DNA from: Sipunculus nudus
Taxonomy: Eukaryota; Annelida; Sipuncula; Golfingiida; Sipunculidae
Direction: 5' to 3'
DNA length: 64,000 bases
NCBI GenBank assembly: GCA_026874595.1
Contig: CM049308.1
Coordinates: 15,002,001-15,066,000, forward strand
The notes under the pieces are model-generated. The model did no database searches. It was given only the letters and a program-made list of their open reading frames with translations, and was not told the origin of the DNA. Below, one piece after another: positions 33,739 through 45,667 of the stretch; positions within the stretch are counted from its first letter, which is position 1; every line of letters begins with the position of its first letter. Both the position numbers and the translations under genes were made by a program.

Positions 33739-34746
33739 TGTTACAGATGTCTCTTTTATTGTGCGCTGTTGACATTCTGTTTCGTGTTAGGCTCAATCCC
33801 TTGGCGTTGCATGGCGTGTAGAGACACAGGGCTCGGTGTAATCCGTACTGGGTGAACATTGGCGTGTAAAGACACAGCGCTCGTGCTAATCTGGAATTTT
33901 CTGGGCTGTTCGCGCTCTATGAGCGCGTGTCTTGTATTGTTCTTTGGGATGTTCGTGAAATAGAAGTTTCTAGGCTTTGGGATGAGAAGCTTTACATTAG
34001 GGGCTGTGTTTAGAGCCGGGGGAGGAGAGAGAAAAATTCCAGCGGACACGGAAAAGTGTGTGGACCTTTCCAATAAATAGAGAATTTATAGATATTCTTC
34101 GAAATTTGTAACGTATTTTATTTAGTCTTCAGTTTGACTTTAGGATTATTACCAGAACTTTACTTTTGGATTACAACATATTGATTTTGGGACTGAGTTG
34201 GACTATTCTCTGAGAAAATTTGCATGAACTGGTCGTCTAGAATGTTTATGTTAAAGGACTTGTTGAGCTTTGACAGTGATGGTATTCAGAAAAGCCTAGG
34301 ATCCGGACACTCTGATACTGTTCCATTTTTATTGTTTTACTGTGTGATTCTTTTTTGGATTACAGCAGATTGATTCTGAGATTAAATTGGACTATTATTC
34401 TGTGAGAAGATTAACGTGATCTGTTCATCTGGATTATATGTTTTAAAGGACTTCTTGAGCTGTGACAGTGGTGGTATCCAGAATCAAAGCCTAGGATCCG
34501 GACACTCTGGTACTGTACATTTTGATTGTTTTACTGTGTAATTGTATTGATTTAGTGTATTGTAATGTTAGGATTGTTTTAAGATTAAATTATAATTATT
34601 TGTTAACAAAAAATCACTGACTTCTTCATTCATTCCCCTAGCAGATCACGCTGCCTAGTGTTACAGAATCTGATTTTTATTTTTCTCCATAACAAAATTT
34701 ATGCTCGTCACGACTACGTGATCTGTTGTTCTTAGGTTCCGTAACA
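33739..34746 (-). mobile_element. Solo LTR of a Ty3/Gypsy-like retrotransposon
   Basis: The 1008-bp segment begins TGTTAC and ends GTAACA, perfect 6-bp inverted termini. It is flanked by ACCT on both sides (33735-33738 and 34747-34750), a 4-bp target-site duplication. Its right end in reverse complement matches the LTR start at 56239 and the fragment at 4950, so the element lies on the minus strand. It contains two ~190-bp tandem units (about 34164-34352 and 34353-34543) and a shorter 48-bp duplication (33813-33890). No internal region adjoins it, as expected after LTR-LTR recombination. Confidence 0.85.
34164..34543 (-). repeat. Two ~190-bp tandem units inside the solo LTR
   Basis: Both units carry TTTTGGATTACA, TGATTxTG, TTGGACTATT, TTAAAGGACTT, GAGCTxTGACAGTG, AGCCTAGGATCCGGACACTC and ATTGTTTTACTGTGT. 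Their position early in the LTR (minus strand) fits U3 enhancer duplication. They are missing from the shorter LTR at 56239. Confidence 0.8.
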
Positions 34747-34750
34747 ACCT

Positions 34751-37422
34751 AACCCCTAAAATATCAGATTACCCCCTCAGAATAATTTTATTCAGTTACT
34801 TAAAATTATGATAATTATTTCTCACTTATTTCTCAAATTAGGTTGACTCTGTGTAAACAACTTAAATTTGTAGAAAATGTGTCATGAGCGTGAGCTAATG
34901 GTGACCTGTATACACTACCCGCATATAGCTGCACGCTTTCTACAGGCCCTGCTTATCGTGCGAATACATGCTTTTGAGAGAAAGAGAACTTGAGGAAAAC
35001 AGGCAGACAGACATACAATGAAAAACAGCCACGTATAATAAATTACCACCAAGGAAAAATAAATAATTTTGTTAATTTCTACAAACACTAAAGGCCAAAT
35101 TAGATTAAGGAAGCAGATTAAACCGAAGTCGATTTTATTTTCATATTAGTCACGAGTTCACACGCAGTGACGTATAAAATATGTCAGGCACATAATGTAA
35201 TCTTCTTTCAAGATGACTGCTGAAGCATACCCAATGCTTGAACTAAAGAGAGAAATCGTTCGCCCGCCAAGAAAATAATGGTTAAATTCACACTTCCCGG
35301 TGCGACGCCCTGTTCATCCGACAGGAAAATTTAAGACCACTTAAAGATATTAGCTACGCGCACATGATGTGGATTTTCAAGAACCGTTGCAAAGACATGG
35401 TAGGTAGGACCTTCGTTGGTTTTTAACCCTTAAAGAAATACATCTTCTCCCTTCGTGCGCGGATCTGGTGGCTCTTTATTTAAGTAAACCAGCTTGTTAT
35501 AAAACCCGATGGTTAAATAAAACTACCAAGTTTTCGATGATTTCTGCACTGTTTTCTTTGAACCATCCTGAAGGCAGATGATATTTCATGAGACAAGTTG
35601 GCAGCAGCTTACCATCCGATTAATTGCATTATTAATCCTCTTAGAAACTTTCCACGTGTCTTGGCAATAAAACGACAGTGTTTAGATGATAAAACCTATG
35701 GGCCATAGGACTCTGTAATCCAAAATACCCACTGTGTTTTAAGATTTAAGACGTGTCTTCAAAGGCCAACACCAATTTTACACCACTCACACTACACTCA
35801 ATGTGGAAAATACATACTGTGTCCCAAGGCTATACGCTATTATATCGCAAATTCGTCTTATTTGTGTATAGGTTACAACTACCCCGTTCCATTTTACCCC
35901 GTAATCTGAAATTTATTACATTTTACCCAAGGGGTGTTCGAACCTGATTCCAGGCGATCCCTGCGCTTGTCATATTATACCCTCACTGGTTTATCTAAAA
36001 TGGTACATTCTCATAAAAATCTGAATGTAAAAAAAAGTTACAGCTCTTTAGTTACAATGTCTTAATAAATTTACAAATTTGTTAATAATACTAACATATA
36101 TAGCACCCCTCTACTCATTTCATAAACAATTAAACAACTCAAATGTTGCAGAATGTTTTGTAACTTTGTACTTAGAATTATGAAATCGATTTCATCCTTT
36201 AGCAAATAATGTGAGTGGTCAGTAATTACAAGGTGTAATCTGAAAAAAAAGCTGCACCGTTTCTTAAAAACAAAACATTTTTATAAATAAAGCTACCAAT
36301 ATTATATTATCAATATATCCTGGAGAACAAGTGACCATATTTGACAGGTATACCTGCATTTGTAAACAGACGAACGGGAAGACTGGCTATCAGCAGAAAA
36401 GTCCATTTCAATATAACCCCATTAATCTGAATTCAAATTCAAATCATTCCCAGTCATCCGTATGACCCAATTTAACTCATTAATCCGGATTTGATTTCAA
36501 ATAACATGGAGCATAGGTAATTTGAAAATGCTATAACGGGTTCTGCTGTAACTTTATCGAAAATTCTACGGCTAGCTATATTAGCCGACTGGACTTTTTG
36601 TATTTTGAAATATATCGAAAATATTACTGATTGAATTTTTTAAAAAATGAACGACAATCCATAATGGAATTTGGAAATATTTCATGAAAAAAAATGAAGG
36701 ACAACTGATATTAAAATTTGGAAATAATTTCATGATTCTAGTGGTGTAAGCATTAGGTTGGGGCGGGTGTCCTCTGCGTACTTGTATAATGAGGTGTTAA
36801 CAAGGCTAACTATATGGTTAAGGCCAAAGGTTCGTTTATTTCATTTCACTGTTAGATCTTTAATTAAAGTGAAGCGATGGCGTATTCAGAACTCATTAAA
36901 GGATGCTGACGTCTGTCACTGTTGGATATTGATACACTCGGAGACAGACTTGTGATAATTTGGTTAACATGAATCAGCTTCAAACATATCAGCTTACTTA
37001 ATTATTTTGTTGTTTGCTTTTTAAATAGACATATCCTTAAGTGCGCATTTCTGGAATGTGCATTACCAACAAAGAAAAGCTCATTTTTCTACATGTTTAA
37101 CATCTTTATATTTTATTCAAATTTCAGTATAAGTGACCGTTCTATGAACACGATTTGGGTATGTAAAAAGCACCTGAAAACAACTCTTTGTAGAGAAGCA
37201 TTCATTTATAGTTGCTTTTTTATAGTCATTTATTCTCTTCAGCTCTTTAACATTTCTTAACTTGATTTGATTGTAGATACTTGATACCAACCAAAATTTT
37301 TGTATTCTTACTTGTGATATAACTGAAATATAACTGGTTTATGCTGTCATTGTTTATCCAAGTACAACAGATTCGTGATGCGCTTGCGAGCAGATGTACC
37401 TTGTATAAGCGCAATATAAATA

Positions 37423-37425
<3 letters not shown>
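34751..37425. other. AT-rich non-coding DNA
   Basis: A GTAATCTGAAA word recurs (35900, 36235, 36415), related to the repeat around the solo LTR. Two ~46-bp tandem units (TTTGGAAATA..TTTCATGA) lie at 36646-36737. No gene is visible. Confidence 0.5.
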
Positions 37426-37427
<2 letters not shown>

Positions 37428-37487
<60 letters not shown>

Positions 37488-37537
37488 GTGTGTGTGTGAG
37501 AGAGAGAGAGAGAGTGTGTGTGTGTGTGTGTGTATGT
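37428..37537 (+). repeat. Compound (TA)n(GT)n(GA)n(GT)n microsatellite
   Basis: Four simple blocks follow one another without spacers. Confidence 0.95.
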
Positions 37538-37539
37538 GA

Positions 37540-39690
37540 TAGACCTAAGTCACTATAGCTGTCATCCGCCTCATCGGATCTTCAAATGAATGAAATTTCA
37601 ACGACGGCGGCATAGTTGCTAAACATAGAGCGTTGTGTAATCGTTGAGAAAAGACTACATTTAGATCAGTTCTAATTATATATGTGTGTGTCTTGTTCTT
37701 TGGGCAACGTTAAGAGCTAACAGTTGCAGTATGTACACAGCTTAAGATCTATCAGATTGTCACAATAATGTAAGTGAGGAACGTATTAAACATATAGATC
37801 TTTTCAAGCAATATGAACTATCAGGTCAGACGTGGAAACGAGTTAAATGTGACAAAATCATGCTGTGTGTTTAGCAAAAGACGTTATCACCTTTGATTCT
37901 TATTTCTGGTTGGCACTCTAGATTTCTCACTGGCTAAATTCTTTAGAGCTTGTCAGATTTCGGTTTTCTTATCGTTTTCTTATGATTGCTGGATAAATTA
38001 ATGGGTTGAACTCACACTTCTGGTCTCAGGCTTACCCACCCGGGCCCCTCTAGTGAAACATTAACCATATATTTTATTTAATTTGATTCTAAGGCGAGAA
38101 AATCAGGGGACAATTCTAGTCAAGTATATTGTGTAAAAGCAGACAAAAAAATAAAAAACAGTAGGAGAGCCGAAAGCACAAGCCTACAGCAAAGAATGAA
38201 TTAATATTGTACCATATATTCTGTTTCATGGTAAATCAGCTTCTAGTTGTCCTAGGTATCTGTTAGCCTAAAATATGTATTTAGCAAAACATTTAAGGCG
38301 GTGTCCGGTACATATTGACGATACCCTTTATTTATTTATTTGCGTGTATCAGTTTCTGAACGACAGCTCTGCTTCAAGATTGTTAGTGCACGCATATGGG
38401 AATTATGTCTATTATCTGATGGATAAAAAGATCAGTTCATACAAATGAAATAAAAACTTTTAAAATATATATCACATTTTCCTACACAAGGTCTTGGTTA
38501 GCATCATCCCCTATAGGATATATTTTATATGTTTAATTCCGAATTTATGAATCCCATTAACCACATTGGCCTATGTTTATTATATTTTTTTCCAAAATTT
38601 TCGGACGCCTTCGCTTAGGATTTTACCATTAAGGCCAAACTGCTTAAAAAATGAAGACCTACAGCAGCATATAATCTGCGGGCCCAGTGCACAGAAAATA
38701 CCACAGAAAGTCCAAGTAAATATATGGAAATCTTATTTGTATCGGGCCCAATTTTTGCTAATTATTTTATCAAAATAATTTACTATAAAGAAGACAAATA
38801 AGCAAAAACACCGACGGAAATTGTGATTGTTCATATGCAGCATTTAAAGAAATATTTTTTTTTATCTTTTCCTCAATTTTCCAAACTTTTACATATTTTG
38901 TCTGGGCAAGCAAATTAAAAATGTCATCATTCCATTCCGTATCTCATGGTCCAGGGCCCATAGAACAATTTATTTTTTGCGTTTGTGTTTGACCTCTGGA
39001 ATATCGTAATTCAATTACTCTTGCACGCAGCTCATATATGACATTTCTTTCTTTACCATTTAATTCATTATAAAGGAATGCCCTTTTATTTTAGATTGAT
39101 CATGACATTTGTGGTTATTCCACAGTCCTTTCACAAGACTCGACGATTTTGCTTTTACTATTTTATTTAATGAAAACTTAGCCTAAAATATATTTAAAAG
39201 TGCTTTTAGTTCAGATGTTTAAATAGGATTTAATTAATTTTAATCAGTATATTTTTAGTAAATCGATACACGCCCTTTATCAAATCTAATGCTTTATAGT
39301 GCCATGCATAAAGTTTATAAATGAAGCACAGAAGAGGATATAGGATCATAAAAAAAGGGGTGGGCTAAACGACATGACACAGTGAGACACCTGTTCTGAG
39401 AGTGCTAATATGCATGTAGAAGTTTAGGAGAAAACTGTGCGAGGCCCAAAATCTAACGCTGCTTTCCTGTATAAAGCGTGTGTATTTCTATTTCCTAGTT
39501 TTTAGATCAAAAAGAGAAAACGGTACCTGGCGTCCCCTTCAAATCCGTCCAGACGCATGCGTGGAAACATATCACATAATCCCGAATCACGTCAGATTCA
39601 ATTCTAGTCCGATAAAAACACTGGAAAGAAAAGGTGAGGTTTACATAATACCAACATAACTAGACGACCAGAGGAAGTTGAAGCGACAGA
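37540..39690. other. AT-rich non-coding DNA
   Basis: No gene, array or element was recognised. Confidence 0.5.
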
Positions 39691-39879
39691 CAGACGGCCA
39701 GACGATACAAAGTGTCGGTTTTCCATCAATTGAGTGACCTTCAGAGTGAATGCCGAGGAATTAGGGCCTTTAGAATGACATATATCACACAAAATAACAT
39801 GAAAGCATACAAAGCTGACAACAACTGACAAACGGAAAGACATCATGACACACTGACACATTTTAGATAACATATGATT

Positions 39880-40935
39880 AGATAAACATATGGACAAGAT
39901 ATATAGAAGCAAAATTAGTTATAGTTTTTTTCACAGTTTTGGAGGAAAGGCCAAGAACTGATATGTTGCAGTGGTTTGAGTGCAGCGCCCCTAGCAACCA
40001 TATTCCGAAAATGAAAAAAAAAAAACACTTTCGAGATATTAGTGTATGACATCAGCTGTATCAGTTTCAAAAGGATTCCTGCAAAACTGTGGTCTGTACA
40101 ATGGTATATGTGACACGCAAACCCAGCAAGCAGGCGAATTTGAGGACAACTGACAAACAGACGGACACACTGACAAAGTGACTCAAGATTGTGTCCAAAT
40201 GACTACACCAGGTTATTGAAAAGACTCAGAGGAAGAAAATAAGCTATAGTTTATGTAATTGAGGCTTTGAGTTTTGGAGACACGGCAAATATAATGATAT
40301 AATTGGAAGGGTCGTGTTCAGCGCCCCCTAGCGGCTATATCGGGAAAATGAAAAATATGTTTCGAGATATTAGTTTATGACATAAGATGTACCAGTTTCA
40401 AAAGGATTCCTTCAAAACTGTGGCCTGTAGAATGTTATTTGTGAGACGCAAGAACCAGCAAGAAGGCGAAATTGAGGACAACTGACAAAGAGATGGACAA
40501 ACTGACAAAGTGACTCAAGATTGAGTCCAAATGACTACATCAGGTTATGGAGAAGACTCAGAGGAAGAAAATAAGCTATAGTCTATGTAACTGATGTTTA
40601 TAGTTCTGGAGATATGGTAAAAAAAATGATATGTTGGTAAGGGTCCAGTGCAGCACCCCCTAGTGGCCATAACCGGAAAATGAAAAACAGATTTCGAGAT
40701 ATTACTGTAAGACATAAGATGTAATAGTTTCAAAAGGATTCTTTCAAAACTGTGGCATGTAGAATGTCAATGGCCAAAACATGATATGTTGGGGGGGGGG
40801 GGGGGGGGGGGTTGCATAAAGCGCCCCCTAGCGGGCGCATTAAAAAAATGAAAGAATGATTTCGAGATAATAGTGTAGGACTTAGATATGTCGGTTTCAA
40901 TAAGATTCCTGCAAAACTGTGGCCTCCAGGGCAGG
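39880..40935 (+). repeat. ~340-bp tandem repeat with GCGCCCCCTAGCGG core (three to four units)
   Basis: Core motifs lie near 39985, 40321, 40662 and 40821. The first three are about 340 bp apart and the last unit is shortened. Each unit has GATATGTTGG-like, core, TTTCGAGATATTAGTGTA, GTTTCAAAAGGATTCCT, AAAACTGTGGCCTGTAGAATG, GACAACTGACAAA and CAGAGGAAGAAAATAAGCTA blocks. A 21-base poly-G tract (40791-40811) precedes the last core. The core resembles the CTCF consensus. Confidence 0.85.
40791..40811 (+). repeat. Poly-G tract
   Basis: Twenty-one G residues replace the short G-rich spacer found in front of the core motif in the other units of the tandem repeat. Confidence 0.95.
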
Positions 40936-40951
40936 ATTACTGAAATCTCGA

Positions 40952-40986
40952 AATATCTCGTTTGACGAGATATTATACGAGATATT
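40952..40986. repeat. Perfect 10-bp hairpin AATATCTCGT / ACGAGATATT
   Basis: The arms at 40952-40961 and 40965-40974 pair perfectly across a TTG loop. A further ACGAGATATT follows at 40977-40986. The word is close to the TTTCGAGATATTA block of the adjacent tandem units, so the hairpin may have formed by local inversion of that block. Confidence 0.7.
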
Positions 40987-41219
40987 GGGAGACATAATAA
41001 AATCTTGTAGTTCTAGCTGAATGCTACCTGATGCAAAAAACTTGACCTCTGTAGCTTTAAAACTGACAAAGTTAGAAAAATATCAGCACTTTTCCCCGAA
41101 AATACTTTACCATGGTTACCGCAAATTGAGTCAGCTACACACCTGAAGACAGGCCTTGGAATGACGATTAAAATGAGCTACAGTTGAAGTAGATACGACT
41201 AATAGTCACTCGGATATGA

Positions 41220-41600
41220 AGAGAAAACCGTTTTGTATACTTTTGATGACCTTGACCATGACCTTTGACCTATATTGACGAAAAACAATAGGCTCCTGTC
41301 ATTTCACATTTTCCATCAACTGTGTAAGTTTGAAAGCGCTTGCTGCAAAATTGCGATCTGTAGAGAGGGAACAGACAAACAGACAGACAGACAACAGACA
41401 TCCGCGACTGACCAACCAGCTTGCCGAAATTGGAGATTTCCGGCAAGCAAAAATAAGCATATAGACAATTTCGCAACCTAATTTGAGGAACTCACCCATG
41501 GTATTTCATTAGTTCACTTACTACACACGGTGACGACGAGCCGTGTGTCACAATTACATCCGCCAACCGAGTTGGGTGGAGGATTAAATTTTCGCCCATG
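41220..41600 (+). repeat. Repeat tail with GACAGACAGACAG run and two hairpins
   Basis: TGACCTTGACC..TTTGACC words, an ACAGACAGACAG run (41369-41396) and hairpins at 41523-41548 (ACACACGG/CCGTGTGT) and 41559-41583 (TCCGCCAAC with an imperfect TTGGGTGGAGGA arm) look like the ends of interspersed elements. The class could not be decided. Confidence 0.5.
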
Positions 41601-43010
41601 TAACGACGACGCTATATTAGTCAGGGTAAAGTATGTCTGGAAAAAGCTGTGTAACTCTGTGAGTTTTAAGTGGAATCAGTTCCTTTAGAAAGGTAGCCGC
41701 CATTGCATGCCCCAGTATGCCTTTATATTCCGCTGGTAAGCCAAATTTGATTTGTAGTAGAAGTCATACGGGAGAATGTATTACAATGGTCATCCATCCT
41801 GCGTGCTTTGATATCGTTTAAACAGCCGAAAATCCTAATAGTATTCCACTGATGATGAATTAACACAAAGGAATACATGTGGACTCACAAACCAAACTGA
41901 AAGTCCGTCTTCATAGAAACGTGTCATTTTTTTATCGCCTACAAGTGGGCTGTCGTCCAGTAACCCGTGCGATGCTTGTATCAAGCGAACAGATATTCAA
42001 TGAACATCCAGAGGTATTTATATACTGAGTAAGAAGGGATTTTTTTCACACATGGTAGGGGTTGTTAGAAATTTACTTAAAAAGATAATAACAGGCATTG
42101 GTTGTGTCAAGTGACAGTGTACTTGTAGTCAATGAGGAGTCGTCAAAAATGAAGAAAATATTTGCATCCTCATAAAGCCCTACCGTGGGTTCTTCATTAC
42201 AGGATGTTGAAGCACTCCGCCCTTAGTAGGCTTGTCGTAGACTCTCTAATGTCAGATGGTGCTAGTAAAAAGGGCGACCATTTTCTCGAGCATGCGCACT
42301 GCGCGTGGCGATCGGCTACTGTGTTCGGGCCATGAGATTTGTTGAGTGATGTTAGAAAGGGCTCCGACGGGATATCTCAGTTGGGAATAATATGAGTTGT
42401 ATATTTTTATCATTTGGAAATAACAAAATGTCTTTCCTAGCCTGACAATTAGTGCCAGTCTTCGCCGATAGGTGTGTAAAGTATAAGCAGAAAAAAAAAA
42501 CTGTTTAATGTTCAAGAGGTTGTCACATTTAAAAGTTACAAGTTTTATTTTAAAATCAAACTGTTTATAAATTTGTTTTTCCATAGCACTCTCGTTTGCA
42601 AAAGGTGACAACGGCACTTCTCTTGATTTTATTATGGTTCCTTCGTATCTTGGACAATGGTAGCTTACTAAAATAAATGAAAGAGCACTTAACCAGTATC
42701 CAGTGACACCGCTGTAGCTGCCTCTCTATTCACGTTCAGTTCACACAGTTCAAAATTCATCCGTATTCAACAGACACAACTGTTAAAAAATGGGAATGAA
42801 CAGTTGAAGGAAATTTACTAATTCACGCCCTGGCGTTTCTGATTATCACGTTGAATTATTCTGGGAGCCCTTTAATATTGCGATTATATTATATCATATT
42901 TCTAATATCATATAGTTTATGACGTCAAGACAACTTTGTTTTCATTGCTCTGGTTATGAAAGTTTCATACTATGGATTACTTATATTTTCTTTAGATGAT
43001 TTACAGATAA
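41601..43010. other. Non-coding DNA
   Basis: A short GC-richer patch at 42285-42320 (GAGCATGCGCACTGCGCG) resembles an NRF1-type site. A 121-codon minus-strand frame (42252-42617) ends there and has no recognisable domain. No gene is called. Confidence 0.45.
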
Positions 43011-43100
43011 CAAATATTAATAACTATTATATTAATAATATATTATATATATTATATATTATTTTTTTATATATGGTAATATATAAATATTATTCATATA
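43010..43100. repeat. AT-rich low-complexity patch
   Basis: Almost pure A/T with TATATTA and ATTATAT words. Confidence 0.85.
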
Positions 43101-43401
43101 GCCATTCTACTTAATTACGGTTGTTTTGATTCGTTCTCACCTCATCCTAAGAAAAACATTCACCTTACCTGTTTGCGTTAAATAGGCTTCGTTAAAAAGG
43201 GTAACATGGTTACATGAAGTACAGTTACACAAAAAAACTTATTATTAAATAAAAGAATTTTACGTTCACTTGCCGAAGTGTTATGCTAGAGCTCGGAGTG
43301 ATCGGCCAGAGTTAATTATATATGTATAGTATATAAGCTACAGAAATATGTATCGAGTGTATCACGAACTGTCAAAACTATGGCAGAATTTTAAGCTTGC
43401 T

Positions 43402-43507
43402 CTTTTATAGATTTTGATTTGCTTAAGTAAACAGAACACCAACACCAAGGCACGTGTCCTTGTTTTTTTATTGGCTCCAACAATCCTCTGACGTCACGAT
43501 GACGTCA
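43402..43507 (-). promoter_or_regulatory. Candidate minus-strand RNA polymerase II promoter
   Basis: On the minus strand the order is two TGACGTCA CREs exactly 10 bp apart (43500-43507 and 43490-43497), a CCAAT box (43470-43474), a CACGTG E-box (43451-43456) and TATAAAAG (43402-43409). Transcription would start near 43375. A CAG|GTAAGG splice donor lies about 207 nt downstream (boundary at 43169/43168), giving a possible non-coding first exon. No downstream coding exon was recognised in the window. Confidence 0.45.
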
Positions 43508-43509
43508 CA

Positions 43510-45045
43510 ATTATTCAATTCAGACAGATCAAAGAAAACTCCTTCTGTCCCCACTCCGAACGTCAGCCCGCAGGCAAGTTAATTTAATGGCATAGATTAA
43601 GTACTTCCTTTAGTTGCCGCCTAACGCTGACGGTATCTTACTTGAATTAAGAAGATAATCTAATTCCAGACCATAATTGACTCCAGGACTATATTGAGAT
43701 AAAACATGTGTCAATGTTCAGGTGCAAGAAATAAACAGGTTCAATTTCCCTTGTGTATATAAGATAAATGATGTGACATTTTCAGAATACGAATGAGCAT
43801 TTTATAGCAACATTCCGACAAGGTAACATAATACTGAGACTATAAGACGGTGTTAAAGCAGACGCTAGCTATTTTATTTTATTTCTTGCATACAGATGAT
43901 AACCATTTCAGACAGGGGTAGATGCATTTCTCTTTCATTTCTTGGAGCGAGAAGCTGTCTAGAGACATTAGTAAAAATTAAAATAATGGAATTATGCTTT
44001 GTGTTGAGAAGTTTTTTTCTGAAAGATTCCCACCACAGTGCATGTATTAATGAACGATAGATTGTTTTCAAACACGTGACACGTTCACGCTTGCTTTAAA
44101 TATATATAAGCTTAAAGCTTTTTATATTCCTAGCGCAATCTTATTTTTGTTGGTAATGAGTACCATAAAGTAGTAAATTGGTCTCAAAAAGTGTAAGTGG
44201 AGGGAGAACGCCATTAACAGATTACAGCGGTTTGTCTGATTTAATCAGTTTGGTGTTAGAACTATTTTTGGTCCCATGTTCCATGGTGTCTTCAGAGAGA
44301 TGTGGGCGATCGAAATGATACGTTTGTTTTAACAGGCTCGACTTCCTAACTGGAAGTCCACTTCCTAATTCCCGGTGACATGTAATGAAGATAAACTGAC
44401 TTAGTAAACATGAAGAGAACACATTGTCACCCTATGTCTTTATCAGATCCAGCGGCCAATATTGGGACCAGGGATAAGAGGTCTGAGGTGTAATAGACGT
44501 CTTCGTAATATCAAGGCTGGTCACTCACCTTCCAGCAACAGCCTTTGGTTCAAATTATACCGGGGGCGCAAATTTCATGAATAAATGTATATACATACAT
44601 AAGGCAGTGAAACGTACGTTCAAATTTCCTTGTGACTGTTCAAAAGAAAGCAAAAATTATCTTCTTGCATATGGTTTGTAATTTGAAACTTAATCAGTTA
44701 TTTTATTGACAAATTCAGAATTATTATAAATATTTATTGAAAGCATTCTCATTCCGTACTTTTGCTTAAACTGATATGGCTGTTACGGTCACCTATAATG
44801 TGTTACCTATAATATATACAAAATCGAATTTCAAGTTTACATCTGTGCATGATAAACCTTTTCTGATGGACTCCGAACATATTTAGAATGAGGTTTAAAA
44901 TTGAGTCGCATTTGCCAAATTAAATATCTGTATTAAGTATTAGGTATTTTGACAATTCTCTTAAAGTGACTGTCTTGAGAATTCCATGATTATATACAAT
45001 TTATTTAAAACGACTAATCATTAACCGTGAAAATAAAAAATAAAA
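43510..45045. other. Non-coding DNA
   Basis: No gene or array was recognised. A GGTTCAAATT word near 44550 is not supported as a tRNA-derived promoter. Confidence 0.5.
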
Positions 45046-45051
45046 AAAATA

Positions 45052-45635
45052 GAGAGGCCTTCACAACAAACCTTCCCAGAAATAATGGCTTCACGATGTT
45101 TTACTTTTAGATATACGTTTCTTTCATAAAATGATCACTGTATGGCGCAGCTTAATCAAATAGAAATATGTATTTTCTGGAATGCAGGCCTCCACCATGT
45201 GGGCGGTCCTTAATGTAGGGTACTCCGCATCCACTTAATGGCCCATATTACCAGGTTCATTGGTGCATATATGTTCCCAAACAAGAGTTTGTATTCACTT
45301 ATTCGGTCCGTCCATACTCAATCATATTCAATCAATTATGTAATTGTGAATATTCCTGAAAGTCCCTCCTGGATCCAGATCATGAACCGGACCCACAAAA
45401 TCTAATCAATTCTTCATTAGCCCATGACTGAGGTGCCCTGATAATTTAATTGGATTTCGTTCATGATTACGCAATGATTATTCCCAGGTTGGTTCGTGCC
45501 TGAGTGACCGTACATTTGTGAGTATTCCTTGATTACGCTGCAGAAGTTATATGTGAACAAGCACACACAAAACACATACAAACACGCCCAGACACGAACG
45601 GGAATTAACGCATACCCTCATAGCGGAGGCAATGG
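45052..45635 (+). mobile_element. RTE-like LINE 3' tail, copy 2 (first of a tandem pair)
   Basis: It starts GAGAGGCCTTCACAACAAACC and includes CCTGGATCCAGAT, ATTCCCAGGTTGGTTCGTGC, GTACATTTGTGAGTATTCC, an ACACA/ACAAACAC run and a CGGAGGCAATGG end. It shares the GTGC..TGAGTATTC part with 26904-26955 and the GGATCCAGAT part with 62857-62870. Confidence 0.65.
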
Positions 45636-45667
45636 CGACTCGTAACAAGCCTCATTTAAGTCCCGGG

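Noticed and set aside
42252-42617. 121-codon minus-strand frame as a gene
   Set aside because: No recognisable domain, no splice context, and low-complexity AT-driven composition in its middle. The length is within chance for a 64-kb AT-rich window.
44520-44580. tRNA-derived promoter with GGTTCAAATT
   Set aside because: The A box is absent and the B box is poor. No SINE body or tail follows.
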